Positions 1 through 11,866 of a stretch of DNA of 64,000 nt are shown here, one piece after another; within the stretch, counting starts at the first letter, position 1; the number at the start of each line of letters is the position of its first letter. Source of the DNA: Artocarpus heterophyllus (lineage: Eukaryota > Streptophyta > Magnoliopsida > Rosales > Moraceae); assembly GCA_025403435.1 (NCBI GenBank), contig CM046350.1:17519274-17583273 (forward strand), given 5' to 3'. Made by a program: the position numbers and the translations under genes. The notes below the pieces were generated by a model. It ran no database searches. It was not told the DNA's origin and saw only the letters and a list, made by a program, of their open reading frames with translations.

Positions 1-2402
1 TTTTACCTTTTAGTGCAACGATCAATATCGAATATTTGAACAGCCAAATTCAAAAAGTGATCAACATAGCAACCCCGTGATTTATCTGTCTAATTGCGCG
101 TCCGTTTGTTGCGGCCTTAATGCAGGATTCACCATAGGAGCTAAGAAACAAATACACAATTAGGGCCGCTAATTTTTCGGTAACAAACAAAAATTCACCA
201 CCGATTTTTCAATAATTGCTTAAACCTGAGGCTCTAATCTTGCCACGTCTACCTTTGTTCAATTGCTGACGTGGCAACACGGAATCCGTCCGATGCATAT
301 AACAAGGTTTTAGGATGAGAAATGCAATGGCGCACATTTTTCCTTTTGGCGGAAGAAACATGGGCATATTCAGCGTACTACAACTTTCTTAATGGGTGAA
401 CCTAATTAAGATTCTCCTAGTATTGAGTTCAACTCCGTCTAAGATTCATAATCCATTTCTACTTTAATATGTCTTTTGTTTTTTAAAGTTTATTGAACAT
501 CTATCATTTATAGTCGGTTTCACAATATAGTTTGAATAAAAAATTTAAACCTAAAATACTATAGCATTTTAAATTGTATAAAAGAAAACATTATACTAAA
601 ATTGGTTTGAACTACAAATTTTTTGTTTAAATTATGTTTTTAAACAAGCTTTTATCTGACCCCGTATTATTTCATGAAGTTTTGGTTTCTTTATACGCAC
701 AATTTTATACAGTTTAATTCGCATATTTTGCAATGGCTCGTTAACTTTCTAGTGTCTTTTAACATGATCGTCTGGTAAGCAATTATTGAAAAATTGGCAT
801 TTTCGTCTATATTTTTTACAATATTTTTTTTTATTTTTGAAATACCGATATAGAAATAAGGTGTCGTATCTTTTTCGTAGAATATCTAAAAATTTCTCTT
901 AAAATTTCCTCAGATATAGTATTTTGACGGAAATATCTATTTCCCGATATTTCCATGAAAACTGTTGTGTAAAATGATAAAATATCCAAAAATTTTATGA
1001 AATGTCCATGAAAACATTGGTAAAAAAAATAAAATATTGAAACTTTATATATATTTTAAATGACTTTGAAATATAAAATTTAAGTTATTTTTATTCATTT
1101 TTTATATAATATTTCATAAATTTACTTTTCAATATTATAAATCTAAATTTTAATTTATTCTATGCACTAGGACATCTGATTCAATATATCAAATCCAATC
1201 TTAGAGTTACTAACAATCACGATAGACCTTTAGTTTCTTTCGAAAGCATCCTCCAAAGCTTTTTTTGTATTGTTTCTTCTTTCTCTGTGACTTTACCAAT
1301 TTTATTCTTTTTCTGGGAAGCTTCTAGAACCTCCTAGAAGTTCTTTTTGGTATTGATATGTTCTTATCTTGTGTAAACTATAGATGTAAAATACTTATAT
1401 TAGTTGACTTTTAACTAATTTACTCAATTTGAGATCGCATGATTATCATTTATTATATTATGATTATTTTTTACCATTTATATTCATCATATACTTAGTA
1501 ATTTGGTTGAAAAGTTCATTTAAACTATGTATTATAAACAATTTTAGAGTTTCTTGAAGTTTCATTCAAAAATAAAGTAGTTTAAGATGATTTTCTGTAT
1601 TGTACATCAATTTTCACTTATATTTATATTTTTATTTAAGTTTTGATATTTCCTTCAATATTCATATTTTCATCTTGCTTATGAGTATTATGTACGTAGG
1701 GTAGTACTCGTCCCTTTTGAGTTTTGCTCTTGCTTTGATCAGCTGAGAAAAAATAGTGATACAAATTAAAGAACAACATAAAAAAATATGAAAACGACCG
1801 CATAACTTCCAACATATAAAATCTATATGCAGATAACGTCCACAACAGCACATGGGTCCAAGGGATTCTGTCCATAAGAAAATTAAAAAAAAAAAAAAAG
1901 AAAGTAAATTATCCCACTACTTCTAGCCGCCTAAAAAAAACTCGAGCTATAACGATATAGAGCTTTGTGACAATTACCTGTACACAACTTGTAAACTAAG
2001 ATTACCCAGACCTACATAGCAGGCTCTAGCTAGCAGTTCATAGAACATGGATAAAAAAAAAAAATCCTTCACACCTACTTCCTTATATATATATATATAA
2101 CCGACACTGATCAGAAAAGAAGGCAAAACTGTGGATGCAGGTGTACATATATATGTTAATACACATAACACTTGAAGAGTGGCTCCAAATATTTAACCAC
2201 AAAACCTTCACAACTCCACATTGATCATTTTGTACAAACTATACACATATAAATCACGCAGCAGCTTTAGACGCACGTACTATATAGCGACATAATATAT
2301 AATTATATGACTCTTTTGAGATCGATTAGCCCGTCAAGTTTTGTATGTTGCACCTCTGTGTGTTTTATACAAAAAAATCGTCTCTCAATAATAACGAGCG
2401 GG
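1..2402. other. AT-rich flank upstream of the PYL gene
   Basis: No coding region is supported here; the short open frames lack recognisable domains and are low in complexity. The stretch is AT-rich with short A and T runs and a TA microsatellite near 2084-2100. The part just before the gene (about 2260-2310) has TATA-like sequence that could belong to the PYL promoter, but no transcription start can be fixed by eye. Confidence 0.5.
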
Positions 2403-2951
2403 ATGCATGGGTCCAAGACAGAAGCCATGATGAGGCAGCACCACAGCCACGAGGTGTCCCGCAACAAGTGCAGCTCGAGCGTGACGCAGACAATAGAGGC
2501 GCCAATGGGGCTGGTCTGGTCCATCGTCCGGGACTTCGGGCAGCCCCAGGCGTACAAACGGTTCGTCAAGAAGTGCATAATGCGGTCAGGAGACGGCGGC
2601 GTTGGCAGCGTCAGGGAGGTCCATGTTGTCTCGGGGCTGCCGGCCGGGGTCAGCGTTGAAAGACTCGAGAGGGTGGAGGACGATGACAGGGTCATGTCGT
2701 TTAGCATAATTGGAGGGGACCACAGGATGGAGAACTACCGCTCGACGACGTCGGTTCATGAGGAGGAGGATCATGATGACGATGATGATGACGCTATAAT
2801 GGAGAAACGGACGGTGGTGATCGAGTCGTACGTGGTGGATGTTCCCGCGGGGAGTAGCGAAGAGGACACTTGCGCTTTCGCGAATACGATCATAAGGTGC
2901 AACCTTATGTGGTTGGCTAGGATTGCTGAAAAGATGGCTGCTGGCTCATGA
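2403..2951 (+). CDS. PYL: PYR/PYL/RCAR abscisic-acid receptor, PYL4-6 type
   Basis: Soluble START/Bet v I-fold hormone receptor. In this family, ABA binding closes a gate and a latch loop over the pocket and lets the protein inhibit clade A PP2C phosphatases in cytosol and nucleus. The frame encodes 182 aa without introns, as is usual for PYL4-6 and PYL11-13. Visible landmarks are the gate SGLPA (77-81), the latch as HRM (107-109, normally HRL), and pocket positions matching PYR1 K59, E94, Y120, S122, E141 and N167 at K56, E86, Y112, S114, E141 and N167. The C-terminal helix has the RCNL signature of this subfamily. The start at 2403 is preferred because the frame upstream (open from 2307) resembles nothing in the family; ATGs at 2427 and 2430 are alternatives. 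Oddities are an acidic loop at 119-130, L-to-M in the latch, a short N-terminus, and GC richness against an AT-rich surround. It is probably functional. Confidence 0.93.
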   Translation: MHGSKTEAMMRQHHSHEVSRNKCSSSVTQTIEAPMGLVWSIVRDFGQPQAYKRFVKKCIMRSGDGGVGSVREVHVVSGLPAGVSVERLERVEDDDRVMSFSIIGGDHRMENYRSTTSVHEEEDHDDDDDDAIMEKRTVVIESYVVDVPAGSSEEDTCAFANTIIRCNLMWLARIAEKMAAGS

Positions 2952-3184
2952 GCTTTTTTTTTGGGCTTTTTTTGTTAGTTTGTTTGTTTGTTTTTTGGGA
3001 CTTTTTTGCACCATAGCTCTCCGAACTTTGCGTGTTTTACAAATTAATCCCTAAAAAAATATTGTGGCAATTGACCCTTAAATTCAGAAATATGTTGCAA
3101 TCAAGGTCTTATCACTCACGTCTGTTAAATTTCGGACAGTTTTTTAACATGTGAGTTGCAAATGTTGTTTTCTCAAGGTCATTG

Positions 3185-3262
3185 TTGGTATTTTAAATAG
3201 ATTAAGGGTGTTAAACTGGGTGCTTGGTATTTTAAATAGATTAAGGGTGTTAAACTGGGTGC
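3185..3262. repeat. Perfect 39-bp tandem duplication
   Basis: Two identical 39-bp units (3185-3223 and 3224-3262), each starting TTGGTATTTTAAATAG and ending CTGGGTGC, lie just after the PYL gene. Identity of the two copies suggests a recent duplication. No coding role is apparent. Confidence 0.9.
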
Positions 3263-3269
3263 CTTAAGT

Positions 3270-5190
3270 ATTAAATGATGTAATAAGTTTTTTGGAGATA
3301 CCAAATCAATAAAGAGTTTATTTATTATTCATATATCAAATGTTATCCTTTTTATGTTCATTTCTGTTAAATATATGATAAGCAAACAAAAGTTTGAGAC
3401 CGTCAGTCTAAACCTTTAAGATCGTATATATGATAGACAGATTATGTGGAAGACATGAATCTTAAAGGTGATAGTCTACATGATAAGGTTCACAATTGAG
3501 AAAATAAAGTTAGACGCTTTACTCATGTTAAGATTGTTATATTGTCCATATCTCTAATGAAAGATGACTTGTCTTGGTCATTAGAGTTAGACTCCATGAG
3601 CAAAAACATTGGTATATTGTCATAGTTGACGATATATTGGACGGGACAAAAGTTGAATTGATTTGATTAATAATTCTGTTTGTTTAAATCAATTCACTTT
3701 AGACAATTATGTCTTAATCCTGAAATAAATTAATGGGCCCGTATTCTCGACTTGTGTTTTTTGATGTACCAAAGGATGACATCTTGATTTTGATGATGGT
3801 ATACGTACCGATACGTTGGAGACATAATTCTTGATTGGCGTATACTCTTTATTCATAAATATAGAATCCATAGTTCTTTTGTAGAGTTAATGATATTTTC
3901 TTATAGGCATTGCCATGAAATTGGAAGACTGAAGCACTCAACCATTCGGATACATAGCTGTAACTGAATGGTATTCTGTTTATGAATAGTAAGTATTCCA
4001 ATAGTGAGATAATGAAACATAAGATAAAAATAATCAGGAAGGTAAAACGAAATTTATCCTTAAGCCGATTATGAATATTCTATAGGGATGTTACATATTA
4101 TGATATGTCATGGAGGTTTGGCTTATCGGAGCTTCTAATTTTATATAGTTCGAGAGTGTAACTTTAAGTTTTTAGTGGAATAGCATTAGAGTTGATAATT
4201 ATAAAATATATGTATCTAGGATATGTTATTTTATAATTATAGGAGCTTGATATATATATATCCATCAGGTCCCCTTTGCTAGCTCATAATAATTCATGTA
4301 ACGATACAACATGTTTTTTCTACATATTGGTGACTTAAATAAATTATTATATTTGCTAAAATTTAATAGATTGGATTCAATAATTCATGTTGGTTTATCG
4401 GCTGAATTAATTTTATGACTTAATTCAAGATAAACATGTTGAATTATTTAGATAATATTTTATTTGATATGAGATTATCTGTATATGATTGTTTTAATCA
4501 GATACCTTCTCTATTAAGTTATTTGAATTAAAGGTAAGACTTTATCTAAAATACCCGTATGAAATAAGTTATTTTGAGTTTTCAGATTATCGCTTAGTTG
4601 GTAGGCCAGTTGTCGAGTTTGGTAGGCCGGTGTCATCAGCTCGGCTGGCTGATCGTACAGATCAACAAGTTGATCACACGATAATCTTGTCATGCATTTT
4701 TAACGCATTTTTTTTTTATCAAAATTTGATCTAAACTCAAATTTTGAAGCCTAATCTAATAGGATTGACCCCAACTTCGACCACTATATAAAGAGAACTA
4801 TTTTTTATTGTTTCTTATATCATTTGAGAAGTATAAAGAGAGTTTTCTAGTGAGAGAAATGCTAAAACTCTTAGGAGCTATTGTTTAATATCTCGAATCT
4901 TAGCTCTTAGTTTTCTCAAGTGGTTGCATAAGAGGTCACTGGAGGAAAAACTATACAACGCGCGACCACTCGCATTCCGATCGTGGAAAGAGAATATCAA
5001 GGAAGACCAGTTGGTTGAGGCTCTTTCAAAACGTTCTTCTCTAATTATAGTTTCTATAGTTTTCAGTCTATTGAAGAGGTATGCAAGATTTTTTATTAAT
5101 TTATGTACTTAGCATGTCAAATTTGTTATTTAGAAAAGGCTTTGACTTAAAAATTTTTAAAATTCTGCTATGTATCGTTTTCTAACAAAG
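3270..5190 (+). mobile_element. LTR-like remnant, copy 1
   Basis: AT-rich stretch without a convincing gene. It contains an internal stretch (about 3420-3900) that resembles 57050-57600 in this window, for example the shared AAATCAATTCACTTT followed by a similar run ending in TTAATCC. The right part, with a TATAAA-like site near 4785 and an end near 5190 reading like the tail of a copia LTR, fits an LTR or solo LTR. The small frame at 4924-5112 is taken as part of this. No TG/CA ends or target duplication were resolved, so limits are approximate. Confidence 0.4.
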
Positions 5191-5289
5191 AGGACCCAAA
5201 AAAAAAAAGGACAAAAACCATGGTAATGGTTATGGCTGTAATCCGGTTAAAAACCCCCACACCACACAAAGCTTGGCCCCCTCCTATTC

Positions 5290-5514
5290 GAGCTTGTAAT
5301 GTACCCCTTCGTCGGTAGATCTTGACGTTATAGCAACCTCATTGCCAACAGATCTCAGTGTTACAGCACCCTCTTTACCTACAGATCTTGGCATCATGTG
5401 ACCCATCTACCACTAGATCTTGGAATCACATCGCCTCCTTCCCTGCTAGATTTTGTTGTCGAAGCTTGACCGCTTTTGCTAGATCTTGCCTTCACTTTGC
5501 TTACACCATCGCCA
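5290..5514. repeat. 33-bp minisatellite, about 6-7 units
   Basis: Units start with GATCTTG or a variant at 5318, 5351, 5384, 5416, 5449 and 5482: spacing 33, 33, 32, 33 and 33 bases. A partial unit precedes at about 5290. The first two units keep an open frame with an 11-residue repeat (D-L-x-V-x-A-x-S-L-P-T); the 32-base unit and later stops break it. The array ends just before the broken edge of the copia element at about 5575. It could be non-coding or a relic of a repeat-encoding gene. Confidence 0.8.
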
Positions 5515-5574
5515 CAACCTCCACCTTTGTTAAGTCTCATCATCATAGTTAGCTTAGTAGGATTTTGTAGAAAA

Positions 5575-6490
5575 ATTTCTCCTTTTTTTTTTTTGCATCA
5601 AATACCAAGAAAAATACCAACATAGTATTTTGTATCAAATTTTCCCAAATTGTTTTTGGTGTTTAAAATAAAGCATTTGCATCCAAGGACTTTAAAATAG
5701 CTGATATTGGGTTTTCTACCCTTCCAAAGCATATAAGGAGTTTTATTCAATTTCAATCTAATAAGAACTCTATTAACAACATAGCATGTGGTATTAATGA
5801 CTTTGGTCTAAATGTATTTTTGTAAATCATTTTAATTAAGCATAGTCCTAGCCATTTTTTGTAAAACTCTATTTTTCCGTTCAACCATACCATTTTTTTG
5901 AGTGTTATTGGTGCTAAAAAATTATGTTCATAGCCTTATTCATTGTAAAACAATTCAAAGGCATAACAATCAAACTTGCCACCATGTTCACTTCTAATTT
6001 AAGTAATCATGTAGCCTTGCTCATTTTGTACTCTTTTGCAAAAATATGAAAATATTTTCAATGCATCATTTTTATTTGCCAAAATATAACCTAAGTAAAT
6101 CTTGAAAATCATCAATAATGACAAATTTCTACCTAGACTTGTAGTCATAGAAGGATCAAATAAATCTATATATAAAAGTTGTAAAGATCTAGTGGTAGGA
6201 ATTTCGAAAATAGATTTAAAAGAAGTTGACTTATTTTCCAAACTGACATGCTTCACATGTTTTCTCTTTTTCAAATTTGAGTTTTAGCATACCTTGAACA
6301 AGTTCTTTTCTAGAAATTTTTGAAAGTAAATGCTTGTTAGCTTGTCCAAGTCTTTTATGCCAAAGCCATGTTTCATTATTTAAAACAGAGACATTGATTT
6401 TTGTGTGAACATTTTTCAACATCAATTGTATAAACATTTTCATTTCGGTCACCAATGAACATAACCTCACCATTACAAACATTTTCAATC
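5575..6490 (-). pseudogene. Copia (Sirevirus-like) integrase region, decayed
   Basis: Read on the minus strand, 6490 down to about 6231 gives a GAG-pre-integrase stretch with the WHKRLGQAN motif and a following CEACQFGK zinc-site piece. This runs into an integrase core (6274-5999 and on to about 5590) broken by stops and frameshifts. The conserved end of the integrase domain can be followed to about 5590 and then stops abruptly. No reverse transcriptase or RNase H follows, so the element is truncated. It is one unit with the protease, gag, primer site and LTR to its right and is not expected to be functional. Confidence 0.8.
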
Positions 6491-6770
6491 AAATATCGAG
6501 AATATTCAAAAGTAACCTTATATCTTTTATCATACAATTGACTAATTCTAAGTAAATTAGGCTTCAAATTATCAACTAAAAATACATTTTCAATAAGAGG
6601 AGATGAATCGTTACTGATATTACTTACACCAAGAATCTTTCCTTTTGCATTGTCTCTGAAGATGACATGTCTTCTATTCTTCTTTTTGAAATTTGAGAAA
6701 AGTGGGAGGTCCCTCGTAATATGTTTTGAACATTTACTATTTAGGAACCACTTAACCTTCTCTTTCTTTG
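6491..6770 (-). pseudogene. Copia retropepsin region, active site lost
   Basis: The minus-strand translation keeps the shape of a copia protease and the linker to the integrase, including a KPNLLRISQLYDK stretch. The active-site motif, normally W-x-L-D-S-G-C-S, reads with Asn for the catalytic Asp and Lys for the Gly (near 6745). The enzyme is therefore dead. It lies in the expected order between gag and integrase on the minus strand. Confidence 0.7.
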
Positions 6771-7289
6771 GTACCTATAGCAATGATTAAGTATTTGATT
6801 TTTGGCACCCACATGACTTTGGGTCCATTTGTGTTTGTTTTAGAGACTTTGGGAACCCATCTTTGTTTTGCTCCAAAATATGCACGTTTCTTGATAACAA
6901 TAAGATACGGTATGTCTATCTTGATTGCAATAAGTACATACATATTTAGAGTTTTGAGAGCTAGTTGATGCATTGACAAAATAATTTGTAAAATTTTTTT
7001 TAATCAGTATGTGGTTTGTATCCTAAACCACCTTTGTTGAAAACACTCTATTGTTCACGAAGCATTATTTTAAAAATTTTCTTGCTATTGGTGAATTTAA
7101 AACCGTTTTTGTTAAATCATCAACTTTCTCTTTTAAAGATGCATTCGCAATAGCTAACGCATCACTTTTAGATTTTTCAATTTCAAAACATCAATTTCTT
7201 CTAAGAGAGTTGCTACTATCTTTTAAGCCTAGAATTTTTAAGAACTAATTTCTCATAGTCATCATGCAATTCATCAAAGACCTTTGATA

Positions 7290-8060
7290 ATTCTATGACA
7301 TCAATATCATTTCATTCATCATTGGAAGGAATATAGGAACTTACCTCATCATTGTCAATTGCCATAAAGCACATGTTGGCTACTTTCCTTGGTACGTCAT
7401 CATCCGAGTCTTCGGATTCAAGCTCGTCCTAAGTGGCTTGAAAAGCTTTCTTGAATTCCTTTTTTTTTTTTCATGTTTTTCTTGTTTTCTTCCTTTTTGA
7501 GAGGACAATCCAGTCTTATATGATCAGGCCTCTTACAATCATAATATATTACTTCATCTTACTTTGATTTCTCACCTTGGTCTTCTCTTTTTCTGGTTCT
7601 TTTGTTTCGGTTGAACTTCCAATAGAACGCCTTGTATTTCTTTGCAAGCATAGCCATTTCTTCAAAGTCCTTCGAATTTAGGCTTTCATCTTCTTCAGCT
7701 TCATCATCTTTGTCATCAAGTACGAAAGCTTTCAATGCAATCTTTTTCTTTTTCTTATCTTCTTCTTCTTGATTTTGCCTTCTTGTAATCTCATGGGTCA
7801 TGAGAGAACCAATCAACTCTTCTAGCAGTAACGTTGAAAAGTCCTTTGCCTTTTTCAACATTGTTCTTTTGACATGCCGTGATGATAGTAAAGATTGGAC
7901 CATCTTCCTTACTAGTTCATTATCTTTAAAAGTTCTACCAAGAGACCTCAAACTATTAACAATATCCATGAATCTAGTATATATTTCATTAATAGTTTCA
8001 TGCTCTTTCATTTTGAACATTTCATAATCATGCAAGACATAGTTAATCTCAGTTTATTTG
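7290..8060 (-). pseudogene. Copia gag (UBN2-type) with damaged zinc knuckle
   Basis: The frame 8035 down to 7559 is a gag of the UBN2/retrotrans_gag type, with FKMKEHETINEIYTRFMD and NSLRSLGRTF stretches typical of Sirevirus gag proteins, followed by a Lys/Glu-rich tail. A stop interrupts the frame at about 7556-7558. Just beyond it, at about 7550-7505, is a CCHC knuckle whose first Cys is Tyr (Y-Y-D-C, then the His and last Cys kept). Further down an acidic stretch (about 7440-7300) continues to about 7290. Gag normally packages the RNA genome; this copy is dead. Confidence 0.8.
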
Positions 8061-8474
8061 ATGTGGTTTATCCCTTCATGGACAACCTTTAATGTGGACC
8101 ATATCTCTTATGTAGATGTGCAAGATATAACTCTATTAAATTCATTTTTATCTAATTCACAACAAAAAAGGTTGACAACTTTAGCATTCAAAGACAATTT
8201 CTGTTTTGCCCTTATTAGTATATTCTTTAAGTTCTTTAGGAATTAAGACTTTATCCAATTCTTTCATTGGTTTATATAGATCATTTTAGACAATATCCCA
8301 AAGTTTATAATCAATAGACTGTAAATAAATCGTCAACCTAGTTTTTCAATAATTATAATCAACCCTATTGAAGAAATGAGGTCTATTTATAGAATGACCT
8401 TCTGTAATTTGTGAAGATTAAGTAGCTACGCTCAAGATTGTGAAATCATTTTCAAAAATAAGTTTGAGCTTCCC

Positions 8475-8486
8475 GCTCTGATACTA
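8475..8486 (-). other. Copia primer-binding site, initiator tRNA-Met
   Basis: The minus strand reads TAGTATCAGAGC, one base from TGGTATCAGAGC, the complement of the 3' end of initiator methionine tRNA. It sits two bases inside the LTR edge, exactly where first-strand priming starts in copia elements, and fixes the element's orientation as minus. Confidence 0.85.
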
Positions 8487-8488
8487 AT

Positions 8489-9776
8489 TGTTTTCCCAAG
8501 AATAGCTACTCAAGAGGGGTTGAATTAGGTTTTTAAAACTTTTTACAATTATTTGAAATTTCTAGATTGATCACACAAGCAAATAAGCAATGTAAATGAA
8601 TCAAGCAATTATAAATGCAAAAAAGCAAAGAGAAAAAGAAATGGAAGTACACATGCTATTTATAGTGGTTCGATAATATGCCTATGGCCGTTGTTGCCAA
8701 GCAAGACCTTGACTCAACCTCTTTCACCATCTCTACCGTCTTTTTGGTATAATCACTCTAAGTACAACCCGATGATTGTATCTACCCGAGGCTTGTCACA
8801 ACCTCTTACAGACCGCTAATTTTATGGAGATTGACTAACCAAAACAACCCCAAAATTTATTAAGCCTTCAAAAACCTAATGCACTTGGTTTACAAGGTTT
8901 TGAAAATTTAAGCTTAACACTCACAACTCTAGAAATGTATGGAATACAATTTGAAATGAACTAGGAGATGATTAAGCATACAATGAGAATTTTTAACAAG
9001 TTTGGCTCAAAGAATGATCAAAGGCTTGTTAAATACTTAGAGATTAATACAAAGATGATTCTAGGTGTTCTTGGTGATCAATAAGATAAAAAAACAAGGC
9101 TATTTATAGGCTAGAACTTGAAACTAGTTGTTTATACCCGTTTAAGGCACATTTGTAGCGACTAGAAAACTAGCCGTTAGACTGCACGATCGACCGTCAT
9201 ATGCATGGCGTGGTCAGCCATATTGTTGCCAGAACCAACCTTTTTTTATGCTGGTGTGATCTACTGCATAAGTCTATGCACTGTCGACCATGCTTCTGCA
9301 GCAAGCAAAGAGCACCAAAATTTCGTTTAAATTTTTTTTTATGAACCTTTTATTGAAAAAAACAATTTTAAAAACTATCTCTAAGTCTTTGAAAAATGGT
9401 TTTTGATAGAAGAACAATTTAGAATGATATTTTTCATAATTTAGAAATGCCAATAAAATTAATTTAATTTCTAAAAGAAAATTATGAAAAGTAATGCTTT
9501 GAACCGATCAAACTTGATAAATATATTATGCATACTCTAACATCATATAAGTTTAATAATGAAAATAAAATCTATTCTCTAGCTTGTTGTTGTCCTTCTT
9601 CAATCTTTAAGCTCTCAGTTTAATTGATTCCTCTTAACATTTTGTTGCTTTCGAGTCTTGATAGAAAATTTTTTCCAATTATCTTAAGTTGTGAAATAAA
9701 TTATTAAGCATAGCACTACATACTCAAGATAAATGATTAGTAATTAAGCAATTAATTATTTATTGTCATCAAAACA
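8489..9776 (-). mobile_element. 5' LTR of the Sirevirus-like copia element
   Basis: A 1288-bp block with inverted ends TGTTTT at 8489 and AAAACA ending at 9776, directly next to the primer-binding site. It carries short motifs of the GTCGACCATG kind near 9185-9295. The matching 3' LTR is absent on the left side, because the element breaks off at about 5575, so no target duplication can be confirmed. The right boundary rests only on the inverted hexamer. Confidence 0.7.
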
Positions 9777-10068
9777 AAAATAAATATTTCATTTGATACG
9801 TTTGGGCAAACACCTCTCTCTCTGGTGATGATAGCGTAGCGAGACGGCGATGGTGACATTGTGGTGAGATGATGACATCATGGCGAGACTACGATGGTGA
9901 CTTCATCGCAAGGAGTCACCGAGGCTGTGGCTCCTCTGTGACGACTCAACTGTTCAAGTCATTACTTTATACTTTTCTTAACTTAATCATACTTAGTTAT
10001 AAATACATGGAATAATTTTTTTATTTTAACTTGAAAACTTAAAACTTGGAATTTATATTAACACACAT

Positions 10069-10100
<32 letters not shown>

Positions 10101-10104
10101 TATT
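9777..10104. repeat. Intergenic DNA with (AC)n(AT)n microsatellite
   Basis: No gene is seen. A short stretch at about 9825-9950 repeats GATGGTGAC-like words. A compound AC/AT microsatellite lies at about 10061-10102. Confidence 0.6.
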
Positions 10105-10745
10105 CTATACATATTAAAAATATTTATATTACTTGTTTAACTTGGACATATTCAGAACTTTCTTACAAAACAGTGTTCATTACCATTACCGTTTAAACTT
10201 CTAGCATGCTAAATATAATTTTCAAAATAATTTAACCTTCCAATAGTGGTATCCATACCTATATCTAAGCAATGCACGACCGTCGTTTCTAGCTCAACCA
10301 CAACACATATTCCGACCTTTATGGTTAGATTTCCTATGGCATGAAATAACTAGGTGAGTTATTGTTCAGTAAGTCTAAATTTAAATCTCCAAAACATTTT
10401 CTTCCTAAAACTCAATGCATGATAATAATTATGCTTATTTATGAGCATTAACTTATTTTCTTAACTTAACTTGAACTAAGAGCCCAAGTGTACATACCAA
10501 ATGCGTATAAAGGTCATTGTAACACTGAGACCGTAATATATCTTGAAACTCCCCTTCGGCCGGTAAGTTGGTATGACACTTTCTTATCTTATTTGGTGAA
10601 TTATTTTACTAGTCCTTTTAATTGTGGTGACATACCATACATAATGCTTAAATAACTTAATTATGCATAGCAAATATATTTCGTAAAATAATATGAATAA
10701 CATGTTTGAAAACTGTTTACCCATATCATGGGTCGTAGGAAAAAA
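10105..10745. repeat. Dispersed repeat, copy A (LTR-like)
   Basis: It resembles 43590-44230 in the same orientation. Shared landmarks include ACTTGTTTAACTT near the start, the block GCATGAAATAACTAGGTGA (GCATAAAATAACTAGGTAGA in copy B), TGAGCATTAACTTATTTT, and an ACTTCTAAG-free spacer with CCAAGTGTACATACCAA. The base differences are many, so both copies are old. Composition and word order resemble LTRs of gypsy-like plant elements, but no ends were found. A CACTACTAGAAAA word follows at 10781. Confidence 0.6.
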
Positions 10746-11734
10746 TTGGTATACCACCTAATTTCCAATAGATCTCCTGACACTACTAGAAAAACTGGGC
10801 TGACCTAGCCTGGTCCATTCCTAGGTCCAAAGTAAACCTTCTCTTTCACTATCCGAGACTCAACCATGTTTCTTTATGCTGACCGTTAGATTCTCGCACT
10901 CCCTAGTCAAAGCTTATGAGCTAAAGAAAGGTAGGAACCACCAACAAATTTTGGTTTACAAGGATGAAATCAGGACATTGATAAGCCCAGCCATTGCTTT
11001 CAACCATTTTTAAAATCACCCCACCAAACTAACGCTACATCCTCAAGTATTTTTGAGCAATTGATATGATGTTCTACTCTTATCCCCTAGTAATTAACGT
11101 AAATATCTTCCTCTTAAGTGCAATTACAAAATATTTAGGATTTTTTTTTTTAAAGAAACTATATAACACTTGAGATGACTGGTAGGCATTGCCCCTATGG
11201 CCAAATTTATTCCATCAATCACCCATATAAACGTGAGAAATCCACAGATATGTTAAAATATAAACAAAAAGGGTATAAACCCAGTTGAGAAAAACTAATG
11301 GGTTTAAAGAAAATCCAATCTGCTCTAGTTTTTATGATCTGGGCATGGCTAACATGCTTATCTTGGCTAACATGCTTTTCCAATGAGTACTTCTCCACAG
11401 TAAGTCATGACCTGGAAAGTTTCCCATCAGAGGAAAAAGTGGTTGAGCTTTTCCAGATATGGAAAGAGAAGCACAAAAAGGTTTTACAAGCAATATGAAG
11501 AGCGTAACATCCACCTATTTTCGATGTAACGGATAATGTTAAAGTTAGTAACAATGCTAAGTAATTTTTATTAATAATTCATGATTTTATGTTACTAACT
11601 CTTTATTTCAAGTTTTATGACATGTGATAACCGCATGGAATCATTGTGCTGAAGTTTTCATGTTAAATTTTAATGTATGTTTAATTATGATGCAATGATG
11701 ATTTGATTGTATTAATGTATGGTATTTAAGGACA

Positions 11735-11866
11735 GTTCGACAGGCCAAAAAATTTTCTAAGAATCGGCAGGCCGATGGAAACCATCGGCATGCCGAACTT
11801 CCTAGAATCGGCAGGCCTAACTGTGCAGTCGACAGGCCTAATTGTGCAGTCGGCAGGCCGATGACA
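11735..11866. repeat. Left cluster of TCGGCAGGCCGA motifs
   Basis: About six copies of YCGRCAGGCC or CGGCATGCCGA-type words, spaced roughly 15-30 bases, 230 bp inside the left end of the insertion. They are the reverse complement of the form in the right cluster. Confidence 0.8.

Noticed and set aside
2303..2707. Long minus-strand frame (134 aa) over the PYL gene
   Set aside because: Shadow of the GC-rich PYL coding strand; no domain.
10781..10793. CACTACTAGAAAA, like a CACTA terminus
   Set aside because: No matching inverted end in a sensible distance; the word TTCTAGTAGTG at 42015-42025 is too far away and the interval holds intact genes.
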